A stretch of DNA of 45,660 nt from an uncultured Pelagibacteraceae bacterium (GTDB lineage: Bacteria > Pseudomonadota > Alphaproteobacteria > Pelagibacterales > AG-422-B15): contig CABYDZ010000008.1 in the NCBI GenBank assembly GCA_902517885.1, positions 1 to 45,660 of the forward strand. The letters are read 5' to 3'. Each line of letters begins with the position of its first letter. Positions within the stretch are counted from its first letter, which is position 1. The notes beneath the pieces were generated by a model. It was given only the letters and a program-made list of their open reading frames with translations, made no database searches and was not told where the DNA came from. The position numbers and the translations under genes were made by a program. Positions 25,337 to 33,898 of this stretch are shown here, piece after piece.

Positions 25337-27394
25337 ATGAGGCCTAAAATCTTATACAAGCTTTTTTCAAATATAATGTCACTTAAAGGTATTGGACCAA
25401 AAAATGCTAAGGTAATCGAACGGTTATGTGGCAAATACGTTATAGATCTCTTATTTCATAAGCCATCTACATACATTGACAGAAGAAACAGTCCAAAGAT
25501 AGTAGATCTGGAAGAAGGTAAAATTGCAACAATCATAGTCACGATAGACAGTCATTCACCATCATTCAATAAAAGGATGCCCTATCGCATTAATTGCACC
25601 GATGATACTGGGGCTATTTCAATTGTATATTTTAACTTACGAGGCCCTTACCTAAAAAAAATATTTCCAGTGGGAAGACAAAAAGTAATTAGTGGCAAAT
25701 TTGAAAAATTTAATGAAAACTTTCAAATAACGCACCCGCAACATGTAGTAGACTTAGAAAATCTTGATAACGTTAAAAAAATTGAGTGTATTTATCCACT
25801 TACTGCTGGATTAACCTCAAAAACTATACAAAAATCTATAAATTCTGCATTGATTAATCTTGACCCGCTACCTGAGTGGATACCTGATGACAAAATAAAA
25901 GGAAATAATTGGCCTAATTGGAATGAAGCCATTAAGAAAATACATAACCCAGTCAATACATCAGATTCGGTTAATTCTCTTTTTTTAGAAAGATTAGTTT
26001 TTGATGAACTATTAGCTCAGCAATTAACGATACGACTTATAAAAAATAAAATAAGCCATACACAGGGCATGGCTATAAAAAGAAGTAATAAATTTATAAA
26101 ACAATTAGAAGAAAATCTTGATTTCAATCTCACTAATGATCAATTAAAAACTATAGATGAGATATCAAGCGATCAGTCAAAGCCAAACAAAATGCTTAGA
26201 CTGTTACAAGGAGATGTTGGGAGCGGTAAAACAATTGTAGCATTGTTTGCTATGATGCAATGTTTAGAAAATAACAAAAGATCTATACTCATGGCACCAA
26301 CAGAGATACTTGCTGAGCAACATTTCAACACAATAGCAAAGATCGTTAACTCAATGGATCTAACATGTTCATTGATAACGTCTTCAACAAAAGATAGTCA
26401 TAATTTTGACGCAGATATTTTGATTGGTACTCATGCTCTATTTCAGGAAAAAGTATCTTTTGCTAACATTGGCTTAGTTGTGATTGATGAGCAGCACAAA
26501 TTTGGTGTTCATCAAAGAATCTTACTTAATGAAAAAGCAGGAAACGAATGTGATGTATTGCTCATGACCGCCACTCCTATTCCACGAACATTAGAGCTTG
26601 CTGCTTATGGAGACACTGATATTTCTAAAATCATGGAAAAGCCAAAAAATAGAAAAGAAATAAACACTAAATCAATAAATATAACTAAAGTTGAAGATCT
26701 GAAGAAAAGTCTTAACAAAATAATTGATAAAGGTGAAAAAATCTATTGGGTTTGCCCCTTAGTTGATGAATCTGAAAAACTGCAACTACAATCTGTAAAT
26801 GAAAGACTAAAAGATCTCAGAAATTATTATAATGATTATTCAGTTGAAATTGTTCACGGTCAAATGCAGCAAGAAGATAAGAATTCTGTAATGCAAAAAT
26901 TTAAATCTGGAAAAGTTAATATTTTAGTCGCAACTTCAGTAATAGAGGTGGGCATAGATGACCCTGATGCTACAGTAATAATTATTGAAAATGCTGAAAG
27001 ATTTGGCCTTTCGCAACTTCATCAATTACGAGGCAGAGTTGGAAGAGGTGAAAAAATATCCACATGCATTTTATTATTTAACGGCCCTCTAACTGAAAAC
27101 GCTAAAAGACGCATAAAAATTATGAAAGAAACCAATGATGGATTCAAGATTGCTGAAGAAGATCTAGATATAAGAGGTGCAGGTGAAATTCTTGGTTCCA
27201 AGCAAAGTGGCATGCCAAACTTTAAACTATCAAACCTCGATAAGCACAAGCATCTCCTAGAAGAAGCAAGGGAAACAGCTATAAAGACTATTAAAGATGA
27301 TCCTCAATTAAAATCTCCTCTTGGAAAAGCGCAAAGAGTTCTGCTTCATTTATTTAGGAATGATGTCGCAATTGATTATCTTAAAACGGGTTGA
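25337..27394 (+). CDS. recG: ATP-dependent DNA helicase RecG
   Basis: Branch-migrating helicase that acts on stalled forks and recombination intermediates, 685 aa (normal). N-terminal wedge/OB domain with 'LFHKPSTYIDRR' and 'VISGKFEKFNENFQITHPQHV'. Walker A is near residues 293-300 (QGDVGSGKT), the DExH box reads DEQH near 383, and motif III is 'LLMTATPIPRTLELAAYGD'. Later come 'VEVGIDDPDATVIIIENAERFGLSQLHQLRGRVGRG' and 'LDIRGAGEILGSKQSG', the C-terminal TRG-like element. It runs divergently from sdhE-mfd and abuts the convergent DUF502 gene. Confidence 0.97.
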   Translation: MRPKILYKLFSNIMSLKGIGPKNAKVIERLCGKYVIDLLFHKPSTYIDRRNSPKIVDLEEGKIATIIVTIDSHSPSFNKRMPYRINCTDDTGAISIVYFNLRGPYLKKIFPVGRQKVISGKFEKFNENFQITHPQHVVDLENLDNVKKIECIYPLTAGLTSKTIQKSINSALINLDPLPEWIPDDKIKGNNWPNWNEAIKKIHNPVNTSDSVNSLFLERLVFDELLAQQLTIRLIKNKISHTQGMAIKRSNKFIKQLEENLDFNLTNDQLKTIDEISSDQSKPNKMLRLLQGDVGSGKTIVALFAMMQCLENNKRSILMAPTEILAEQHFNTIAKIVNSMDLTCSLITSSTKDSHNFDADILIGTHALFQEKVSFANIGLVVIDEQHKFGVHQRILLNEKAGNECDVLLMTATPIPRTLELAAYGDTDISKIMEKPKNRKEINTKSINITKVEDLKKSLNKIIDKGEKIYWVCPLVDESEKLQLQSVNERLKDLRNYYNDYSVEIVHGQMQQEDKNSVMQKFKSGKVNILVATSVIEVGIDDPDATVIIIENAERFGLSQLHQLRGRVGRGEKISTCILLFNGPLTENAKRRIKIMKETNDGFKIAEEDLDIRGAGEILGSKQSGMPNFKLSNLDKHKHLLEEARETAIKTIKDDPQLKSPLGKAQRVLLHLFRNDVAIDYLKTG

Positions 27395-28051
27395 TTATTT
27401 GGTTGGAGGAACAACCATTCCTGCTGAAACAACTAATTTGATTGCATCCTCAACAGACATTTCAAGTTCTACAGCGTCTTCCTTGGGAATAAAGAGTAAA
27501 AACCCTGACGTTGGATTTGGAGTTGTTGGAACGAATACGTTTACCATATCGATTTTTTTACGATCTTTGATTTCTCCTTTTGTTTCACCGGTCATGAAGC
27601 CAATCGCATAGATATCTTTCCTTGGGTATTCAATTAAGACAACTTTTTGATAAGCAGCATCTGCATTAGAGAATGTTTCAGTTATTTGTTTTATTGCTTT
27701 ATAAACATTACCTGCAAATGGTATTCTGGTAATTAAGTTATCAAAGTAACCTAATAACGCTTTTCCAAATAATGTTGAAAAAATCAATCCAATTAAAATA
27801 AAGGATATAAAAGCAATAATTAATTCTAAACCAGGAATCTCATATCCAATTATCTCTGGCAGCAAGCCATTTGGATTAAATCTTTGGGGGACTAATCCAG
27901 CAATAAATTCAACAATAAATATGGTTATATAAATTGTTGCCCCTATAGGAGCTGAAATTAATAATCCAGTGAAGAAATACCTTTTTATAAAGTTTACGAA
28001 GCTATTTCCTTTTTTCTTATCTAATTCTGGCATAAGCTTAATATTGAACAA
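27395..28051 (-). CDS. DUF502 family membrane protein
   Basis: 218-aa inner-membrane protein with two clear hydrophobic segments (about residues 28-52 and 70-95). Diagnostic stretches are 'RYFFTGLLISAPIGATIYI', 'IPFAGNVYKAIKQITETF', 'VVLIEYPRKDIYAIGFMTGET' and 'VNVFVPTTPNPTSGFLLFIPKEDAVELEMSVEDAIKLVVSAGMVVP'. Function unknown. It commonly sits beside recG in Alphaproteobacteria; here the two genes are convergent with no spacer. Confidence 0.93.
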   Translation of the reverse strand: MFNIKLMPELDKKKGNSFVNFIKRYFFTGLLISAPIGATIYITIFIVEFIAGLVPQRFNPNGLLPEIIGYEIPGLELIIAFISFILIGLIFSTLFGKALLGYFDNLITRIPFAGNVYKAIKQITETFSNADAAYQKVVLIEYPRKDIYAIGFMTGETKGEIKDRKKIDMVNVFVPTTPNPTSGFLLFIPKEDAVELEMSVEDAIKLVVSAGMVVPPTK

Positions 28052-28088
28052 TTAGAATATCACATTTTTTAAATTAGGATAATTAATA

Positions 28089-29607
28089 ATGGCTATATTT
28101 GTGGAGTATACAAAATATGACGGTGTTGGACTAAGTGAGTTAATTAAGAAAAAAGAGATTTCTTCTGTTGACGCCCTAGACTCAGCAATAGACCTAATTG
28201 AAAGATTAAATCCAAAGCTCAATGCTGTTCACAGAAGCATGTATCACTATGCATTTGAGTCCATAAATAGAAATAATGACTTAAAGGGTCAATTTGCAGG
28301 TGTACCCATGTTATTGAAAGATATGGATAGTTCACTTGCTAATTACAACATGATGCAAGGCAGTAAATATTTAAAAAATACTAAAATGAACTATGACAAT
28401 GAATTAACCAGACAGTTTCGAAACACTGGGGCATTAATATGCGGCAAATCAGCAACACCGGAGTATGGATTAATGATCACTACAGAGCCACTTGAATTTG
28501 GACCAACAAGAAATCCTTGGGATACAAATTTAACTCCTGGAGGATCTTCTGGTGGAGCGGCTTCAGGTGTAGCAGCAAGAATGGTCCCTTTTGCACATGC
28601 CAGTGACGGTGGTGGGTCAATTAGAGTTCCTGCAGCATCTTGTGGATTAATTGGATTAAAACCAAATAGAGCACGAACTTCATTTGGACCTTCACACGGT
28701 GACAAATGGGGAGGTTTAACTCATTCAGGCATTGTATCAAGAACAGTACGTGATACTGCTCATATGTATGATGCAATTTTTGAAAACAGTGTGGGAGACC
28801 CCTATTCTGTTCATTATGAAAAAGGATCATTAATTAAATCTTTGGATGATAGAAGAAAATTAAAAATTGGCTTCAATCTAAAAAGTCCAGTGGGCATAGA
28901 TCCATCAAAAGATGCCGTAGAGGCTATAAAATATAATGCAAAACTCTGTGAAGATTTAGGACATGATGTTGAAGAAATGAATTTTACTTATGATGGCCGT
29001 TTAGCCTCAAGGGCATTTACAATAATTATAACATCTCATGTAAGTCAAATGTTCAATGAGTTAAAAGATGTTGTAGGTAGAAAATATAAATCGCATGAAG
29101 TGGAAACCGCTACAAGATTATTTGATTATTTAGGTAAAAGTTTTAGAGCAAGTGATTACACTTGGGCTCGATATACGATGCAGTCAATCGCACGTTCCGT
29201 AATGCAAGCCACTGATAAATATGATGTGGTTTTAACCCCTATTATTTCTCAGCATCCTCCTGAAATTGGAAAAATTAGACCTGACAAAAAATCAAAAAAT
29301 AATTGGTGAAATTATAATGAAGTTAAAACTTGGTTTTGTGTTCAGAATTAAACCATTACGTGATGCTATTTTAAATGGTCTTGCGCCTCAAAGTCTTTGG
29401 TATGCACCAGATGCGCTACTTCAGAACATTACTGGTCAACCATCAATATCTATTCCCACCTATTGGTCGAATAATAATATTCCTCTGGGTGTTCAATTTG
29501 CATCTAGATACGCCGATGAGCATACACTAATTTCTCTTGCTGCCCAACTAGAGGAGGCATCCCCATGGATTAATAAAGTGCCAGACATAACTAAAGAGTT
29601 AGTTTAA
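28089..29607 (+). pseudogene. Amidase, split by a frameshift (NylA/6-aminohexanoate cyclic dimer hydrolase-like)
   Basis: Amidase-signature enzyme of about 505 aa if read through. The first part (28089-29309) has the complete catalytic set: Lys77 (LLKD), the cis-Ser in GGSSGG (153-154) and the nucleophile Ser177 in 'ASDGGGSIRVPAA'. The C-terminal part, with 'NITGQPSISIPTYWSNNNIPLGVQFASRYADEHTLISLAAQLEEASPW', continues one frame over to 29607. The shift falls at two A6 runs, 29286-29291 and 29294-29299; removing one A restores the frame. All active-site residues precede the break, but loss of the C-terminal domain should inactivate the enzyme. A sequencing or assembly error is the simplest explanation; a true pseudogene or slippage is possible. 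Confidence 0.85.
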
Positions 29608-30303
29608 TTTTTTTAGTCTTTGAAAGCCAAAAGTAAACATAAACATCGAAATAAGCATCGCAATCACGATAAGTTTTTGCAATATTACATTTAACCTAAG
29701 CGTTTCAATAGATACAAATCTTACAAAATTATCACGATCATTTACTGGGTCAATTTGAGGCATATCACCCATAAAAATTATATAAGCAACAACACTTGCC
29801 AGAAGCAAGAAAGCCCCAATAGTATAGATATTACTTGCCCTGCTAAAATAAAATGCAAGCATTAAGAATAGCACACCTGGTATTGTAAGTCTAAAGGCAG
29901 TAAAAACTGCAAAAATATGAGCATTAAAATATAAATCGCCAGGGGTTAATCCTACCATTGCATAAAATATAGTTGAAAGAAATATACAAATAGCACCTAT
30001 CCAAGCAAATATATATGAAGTTTTATTTTCCTTAAAAAAATATGGCATAAATAAAAATCCAAAACCCTGTGCAACAAATAAAAACATAGCACTGTTAAAA
30101 AAAAATGATGAAAGAAAATTTATATCTTGAGAAAAAGTCTTGTAAAATCCAAGCTCACTGAAGAAGTTGAGAGTAAAATCATATCCTATTTGAGTACTAT
30201 CGAGATGATTTCCTCCAGGAAAAAGTATAATCGCTATAATATTCGCTAATATAAAGTAAAAAATAACAAATCGAGGTATATGAACTGCCCAGAAAGTATT
30301 CAT
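29599..30303 (-). CDS. DUF998-like integral membrane protein
   Basis: About seven hydrophobic segments in 234 aa. Family-like features are an early 'LFPGGNHLDSTQIGYDFTLNFFSELGFYKT' (P-G-G...N-F-FS-LG), a central 'FYAMVGLTPGD' and 'AHIFAVFTAFRLTIPGVLFLML'. No function is known. I prefer the ATG at 30303; a TTG at 30342 would add 13 residues, and neither has a good ribosome-binding site. The 3' end overlaps the end of the amidase gene by 9 bp, tail to tail. Confidence 0.7.
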   Translation of the reverse strand: MNTFWAVHIPRFVIFYFILANIIAIILFPGGNHLDSTQIGYDFTLNFFSELGFYKTFSQDINFLSSFFFNSAMFLFVAQGFGFLFMPYFFKENKTSYIFAWIGAICIFLSTIFYAMVGLTPGDLYFNAHIFAVFTAFRLTIPGVLFLMLAFYFSRASNIYTIGAFLLLASVVAYIIFMGDMPQIDPVNDRDNFVRFVSIETLRLNVILQKLIVIAMLISMFMFTFGFQRLKKLN

Positions 30304-30408
30304 ATTACGCAGAAAAACTTGAATATAAGATGAAAACAACAAATGCTGTGACTATTACATACATTATTTTGTTGTCTAGATTCATGATCGAAATATAATA
30401 GCAATTAT

Positions 30409-30747
30409 ATGAAAAATCCAGAGAGATATACAAATTACAATGATTTTTTTCCATTCTACTTAAGGGAACATAGAAAGAAAAGTACTAGAGTCTTTCATTA
30501 TTTTGGTACGATTGCGTATCAGGTTCTTTTTTGGACATTAATTACAACTCAAAATTTCTTATTTATACCTTTAATACTGCTTGCTGGATATGGACCAGCT
30601 TGGGTATCACACTTTTTTATCGAAAAGAATAAACCTGCGACTTTTAAATACCCACTGTGGTCCCTAATGGGTGATCACCATATGGTATGGTTAATGCTGA
30701 CAGGTAAGCTCAAAAAGAAATTAAATGAAGCTGGGGTTTCAGCTTAA
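30409..30747 (+). CDS. DUF962/Mpo1-like family protein
   Basis: 112 aa with the family pattern: 'YNDFFPFYLREHRKKSTRVFHYFGTI' (F..FYp.YL.eH....R..H..Gt), two membrane segments ('YQVLFWTLITTQNFLFIPLILLAGYGPAWVSHFFIEKNKPATF') and 'PLWSLMGDHHMVWLMLTGKL'. The conserved histidines (H in REH, RVFH, WVSHFF and GDHH) are those that bind iron in yeast Mpo1, a dioxygenase of 2-hydroxy fatty acid alpha-oxidation. Whether the bacterial protein has this activity is inference. Its end overlaps the convergent MAPEG gene by 9 bp. Confidence 0.85.
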   Translation: MKNPERYTNYNDFFPFYLREHRKKSTRVFHYFGTIAYQVLFWTLITTQNFLFIPLILLAGYGPAWVSHFFIEKNKPATFKYPLWSLMGDHHMVWLMLTGKLKKKLNEAGVSA

Positions 30748-31158
30748 TAAAATATAAACACTACCAACAAACATGAGAAAAAGAGCAGTTTGGGAAAATA
30801 ACCAAATAGCGCCCCGTATATTTGTATCAGTAAAACAAATGTGCCAAATTGAATGAGCTACTCTTAACAATAAGTAAACCCATGCACAGATGACTAGGAA
30901 TGCATTAGTGATATTAAAATAAATTATCATCGCTATCAAAAAGTAGAATAGAATAGGAAATTCAAATAAATTGCTGATATTGTTTTTCATCATCTTTAAA
31001 TACAAAGGCGCATCTTTGTAAGGCTCTATAGGAATACCACTTTCTTCCCAACTTTTATTCTTTCTCATTAAGTCAGTTGATGCAATTGTATGAATTAGTC
31101 CCACTATAAATGTAAGCAGGACTAATCCGATTGCAGGTAATAAAATATTTTCTGACAT
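30739..31158 (-). CDS. MAPEG family membrane protein (second of a tandem pair)
   Basis: Four-helix membrane protein of 139 aa. 'NNISNLFEFPILFYFLIAMIIYF' and 'WVYLLLRVAHSIWHICF' carry the MAPEG core (N.fE..p.Fy..., R..H...h). The family includes glutathione-dependent eicosanoid and glutathione transferases; many bacterial members are uncharacterised. The frame is open further upstream, but the ATG at 31158 is best: it overlaps the stop of the preceding MAPEG gene (TAATG) and gives the family N-terminus 'MSENILLPAIGLVLLTF'. Confidence 0.85.
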   Translation of the reverse strand: MSENILLPAIGLVLLTFIVGLIHTIASTDLMRKNKSWEESGIPIEPYKDAPLYLKMMKNNISNLFEFPILFYFLIAMIIYFNITNAFLVICAWVYLLLRVAHSIWHICFTDTNIRGAIWLFSQTALFLMFVGSVYILLS

Positions 31159-31595
31159 TACATCATCATAGAGCAAGCTCTGTACGCCATCCAACCAAGA
31201 ATGATTGTTGAAGGTAACCAAAATAGAGTCCTTACGGGTATTGCAATACCTGGAATGACCTTATTAAAGAATATATGTGTCAGAGTGTGTGCGACTCTCA
31301 ACCAGAAAAACCAAGTGGCCAATAGCACAAAATAACCATCAACATTCCCAGTTACGTAAATCATGATGCACACAGCATAGAAAAAAATTGGGAATTCGAA
31401 CAAATTGGTCAGATTTCTCTGACTATTTTGGATAGTCTCACCCCCACTATCAAATGTGGGTATTTTAAAGTCTTCTTCTTTGCTTTTTTTATCAATAATA
31501 ATGGATTTAAGCCTCAGAGTAGTCCCAAAGGCAAAAACAGCTAAAGAAAGCCATAACATATTGATGACCGGCTCAAAAATTAATTCAGGCGACAT
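31158..31595 (-). CDS. MAPEG family membrane protein (first of a tandem pair)
   Basis: 145 aa, four hydrophobic segments. The MAPEG core is 'NLTNLFEFPIFFYAVCIMIYV' and 'ATWFFWLRVAHTLTHIFFNKV'. The start has a strong ribosome-binding site (AAGGAG, 7 nt upstream on the minus strand). The downstream gene is a diverged paralogue read from a TAATG overlap, so the two products are probably made together and could form a mixed trimer; this is inference from the trimeric nature of the family. Confidence 0.85.
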   Translation of the reverse strand: MSPELIFEPVINMLWLSLAVFAFGTTLRLKSIIIDKKSKEEDFKIPTFDSGGETIQNSQRNLTNLFEFPIFFYAVCIMIYVTGNVDGYFVLLATWFFWLRVAHTLTHIFFNKVIPGIAIPVRTLFWLPSTIILGWMAYRACSMMM

Positions 31596-31666
31596 AACAA
31601 ACTCCTTGATTGAAATAAGAATCCAGTAAATTATATATACATCTATATTTTAAACCATATTTAATG

Positions 31667-31779
31667 AAAGGAGGTGATCTATGTCTATCAGTAGTATAGA
31701 GGAGCTTTGCTCGAGTAGTGAGATTCCATGTGATTGTAGATATGGAAACCTCCACTTTTTGAGTGGAGCTCCGTTTTAA
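31667..31779 (+). CDS. Small ORF (32 aa) with extended Shine-Dalgarno; possible leader peptide or regulatory transcript
   Basis: The ORF is 31681-31779; the span given includes its leader. GAAAGGAGGTGATC (31666-31679) is complementary over its full length to the usual bacterial 16S rRNA 3' tail, and the ATG follows at ideal spacing. The peptide starts MSISSIEELC and ends LSGAPF; it holds three Cys (10, 17, 19, the last two as CDC) and no membrane segment. Codons 24-30 form a hairpin: CTCCAC (31749-31754)/GTGGAG (31763-31768). A strong terminator follows the stop within 5 bp. No neighbour shares its strand and it resembles nothing I recognise. It may encode a real microprotein or be an RNA whose job is to bind ribosomes. 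Confidence 0.55.
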
Positions 31780-31783
31780 CTAC

Positions 31784-31816
31784 AATAAGCCCCCATTAAC
31801 TTGGGGGCTTATTTTT
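31784..31816 (+). terminator. Strong rho-independent terminator
   Basis: Perfect 11-bp stem AATAAGCCCCC (31784-31794) / GGGGGCTTATT (31803-31813), loop of 8, then a T run. It ends the small transcript from 31681 and touches the stop codon of the thioesterase gene on the other strand. Confidence 0.88.
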
Positions 31817-32183
31817 ATATCTTTAGATTAGGTTTAAATTTTCTTGTCTTATTTTTATCATTGATTGCAATGTATGAAAATTCCCCCACCGCCACATCAA
31901 CTTCTTTTTGATTCATTTCAGATCTTTTTGCAGTAATTTTAAAAATCATTTTGGATTGCTTAACACCTTTAACGGACCCATAAACATTAATAAATTTACC
32001 AACGTGCATTGGGTTTTTATATTTTACTTTTGATTCAACAAGTACTGCATTGCCCTTTGATACCAGTTGGGTCATGTAAATTCCTGCGTGCGCCATTTGT
32101 TTTACTACCCAAGCCCCATGTGCAGTACCGTAAGGATTGCTATCTGGTGGTTGACAAATATTTCTAATAATGAGCTTATCCAT
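31815..32183 (-). CDS. Hotdog-fold acyl-CoA thioesterase
   Basis: 122 aa with the hotdog pattern of YciA/PaaI-type thioesterases: 'PPDSNPYGTAHGAWVVKQMAHAGIYMTQLVSKGNAVLVESKVKYKNPMHVGKFINVYGSVKGVKQSKMIFKITA'. The conserved Asn-Pro-x-Gly...Gly-Trp and the 'NPMHVGK' turn are visible. It likely hydrolyses an acyl-CoA; chain preference is unknown. The start overlaps the VanZ-like gene by 8 bp, suggesting co-transcription. Confidence 0.82.
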   Translation of the reverse strand: MDKLIIRNICQPPDSNPYGTAHGAWVVKQMAHAGIYMTQLVSKGNAVLVESKVKYKNPMHVGKFINVYGSVKGVKQSKMIFKITAKRSEMNQKEVDVAVGEFSYIAINDKNKTRKFKPNLKI

Positions 32184-32538
32184 AATTTTTTCTATAATAG
32201 TTTATTAAATATATCGCTGACAAACAACCAACTATATTTGCAATTCCTTCCATCATCACAAAATCGCGAAAAGGAATAAAAAAATGTATAAACTCAATAA
32301 AAACACTTGTGACCAGAGCCAGGCTAATGCCAAATACAAAATCATTGTTTTTATTGTTAGCCAATTGTGCCAGGGCGCCAAGTATGAAAAATGAGATAAA
32401 GTGTATTCCATAATCACTAATTAAATTTGCCACTTCTCTTACTGTAGAGTCAACAGGTACAGGTCGCACATATGAGTAATAAAGATAAAATAAATAAAAA
32501 AAGAAGATTAGTCGCAGAGGATTTGCTAAAATGCTCAT
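32176..32538 (-). CDS. VanZ-like family membrane protein
   Basis: 120 aa, about four hydrophobic segments. The VanZ-like pattern is seen in 'SDYGIHFISFFILGALAQLA' (D+..Hf..f..Lg), 'FIEFIHFFIPFRDFVMMEGIANIVGCLSAIYLI' (E..Q.f.p.R..s..D..aN..G). The family name comes from a teicoplanin-resistance protein, but most members are unrelated to antibiotic resistance; the role here is unknown. It is upstream of, and overlaps, the thioesterase gene. Confidence 0.8.
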   Translation of the reverse strand: MSILANPLRLIFFFYLFYLYYSYVRPVPVDSTVREVANLISDYGIHFISFFILGALAQLANNKNNDFVFGISLALVTSVFIEFIHFFIPFRDFVMMEGIANIVGCLSAIYLINYYRKNYG

Positions 32539-32564
32539 GAACGTACTATAAGTTTATATATAAA

Positions 32565-33242
32565 ATGAGCAATATATTAATCATAGGAGCTAATCGAGGT
32601 CTGGGACTTGAATTTGTAAAGCAATACAGCAATACAAATCACAATATAATTGCAACTACTCGAAATAAAGATAACTCAAAAGAGTTGAATGAAATTAATA
32701 ATATCGATATCGCTGAACTTGACTTAACTTCTGATGCAAGCGTGAATAATTTTGTAACAAGTATAGGGTCTCAAAAAATTGACATACTCATTCACAACGC
32801 AGGAATTTTTAGTGACGAGCAATTAAAAGAAGATCTTGATATAGATGCCTGGATGAATGAAATGAGAATTAATGCTGTGATACCCATAATTCTTGCACGC
32901 AAATTAAAAAATAACTTAAAAATGGGATCTGATAAGAAAGTCATTTTTATATCCAGTCAAATGGGAAGCATTGATGACAATTACTCTGGTAGATTTTATT
33001 TTTACCGCTCATCAAAATCAGCTCTTAATTCTGCAGCAAAAAGTTTATCAATAGATTGGAAAGAAGATGGTATATCAGTCCTTATTTTGCACCCAGGATG
33101 GGTAAAAACAGATATGGGTGGCACAAGTGCCAAATTAGAGATACCTGAAAGCATTACCCAGATGATCAATATTATAAATGAACTCAATCTCGATAACTCT
33201 GGCTCATTTTTAAATTATGAAGGAAAAAAGCTCGAATGGTAA
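32565..33242 (+). CDS. Short-chain dehydrogenase/reductase (C-factor-like)
   Basis: 225 aa. Cofactor loop 'ILIIGANRGLGLEFVKQY' (GANRGLG, residues 8-14), then 'LIHNAGIF', 'VIFISSQMGSI' and the YxxxK pair in 'FYFYRSSKSALNSAAKSLS', followed by 'VLILHPGWVKTDMGG'. The GANRGLG and HPGWVxTDMGG wording is that of the C-factor/CsgA-like SDR subgroup. Substrate unknown. It overlaps the next gene by 7 bp. Confidence 0.92.
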   Translation: MSNILIIGANRGLGLEFVKQYSNTNHNIIATTRNKDNSKELNEINNIDIAELDLTSDASVNNFVTSIGSQKIDILIHNAGIFSDEQLKEDLDIDAWMNEMRINAVIPIILARKLKNNLKMGSDKKVIFISSQMGSIDDNYSGRFYFYRSSKSALNSAAKSLSIDWKEDGISVLILHPGWVKTDMGGTSAKLEIPESITQMINIINELNLDNSGSFLNYEGKKLEW

Positions 33243-33862
33243 AAGATCATACGCACGATATTCCTGATTTCTATGATGATTTAGATAAGACCTATGAAAA
33301 TATTTGGGATCAACTCATAATTGGTAAATTAAAGTCAAAATCTGAATTGCATCAAGGTTATATTTCATCATTCAATGACTCATTTCCATCAGTTAGAACA
33401 GTTGTCTTAAGACATGTTGATAAGAAAAATAATACCATAAGCTTTCATACAGACATCCGATCCAGTAAAATTGATGAAATCAAAAAAAATAGCGCTGTAA
33501 CCATGCTGTTTTACGATCATGGCAAAAAGATACAAATTAAAGTATCGGGAAAAGCTGAAATCAATCATAAAAACGATAAAGCAAAAATAGCCTGGGATAA
33601 CTCAAGGTCATTTAGCAAGAAATGTTATATTGTTGAAAAGGCTCCTGGAACGCCCTCAGATGAACCAACTTCAGGATACTTGCCAGAGCATGAAAACGAA
33701 CTGCCGGACGATGATCTTTTACAAAACGGTTATAACAACTTTACTTTAGTGGAAATGCAAATTCACTCGATTGAGTGGCTTTATTTGCATCGTCAAGGTC
33801 ATCGCCGAGCATTGTTTACATCCACAAATGGCAGTTTAAACAAGGAATGGCTAACGCCATAA
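33236..33862 (+). CDS. Pyridoxamine 5'-phosphate oxidase-like FMN-binding protein
   Basis: 208 aa split-barrel flavoprotein. 'PSVRTVVLRHVDKKNNTISFHTDIRSSKIDEIKKNSAVTMLFYDHGKKIQIKVSGKAEI' is the PNPOx-like core (R.v.LR..d.....f.Td.rS.K..el..np...l.f), and the end 'IHSIEWLYLHRQGHRRALF' is characteristic of the Alr4036-type subgroup rather than true PdxH. It may use FMN for an oxidation unrelated to vitamin B6. It overlaps the SDR gene by 7 bp and lies 36 bp before phnX, so all three may be one transcript. Confidence 0.82.
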   Translation: MVKDHTHDIPDFYDDLDKTYENIWDQLIIGKLKSKSELHQGYISSFNDSFPSVRTVVLRHVDKKNNTISFHTDIRSSKIDEIKKNSAVTMLFYDHGKKIQIKVSGKAEINHKNDKAKIAWDNSRSFSKKCYIVEKAPGTPSDEPTSGYLPEHENELPDDDLLQNGYNNFTLVEMQIHSIEWLYLHRQGHRRALFTSTNGSLNKEWLTP

Positions 33863-33898
33863 TAGTGTCTAAATAAAGCAAGAAAAGGTTAAATAGTT

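Noticed and set aside
28391-28830. Minus-strand ORFs opposite the amidase
   Set aside because: They mirror the conserved Gly/Ser-rich catalytic region, and Pro-rich translation of that kind is typical of an antisense frame.
31159-31221. 21-residue N-terminal extension of the second MAPEG protein
   Set aside because: It lies inside the upstream MAPEG gene; a TAATG start at 31158 yields the family-typical N-terminus.
31666-31679. Match to the 16S rRNA 3' tail as a rRNA gene fragment
   Set aside because: Only this 14-nt complementary stretch matches and it sits at exact Shine-Dalgarno distance from an ATG, so it is a ribosome-binding site, not an rRNA remnant.
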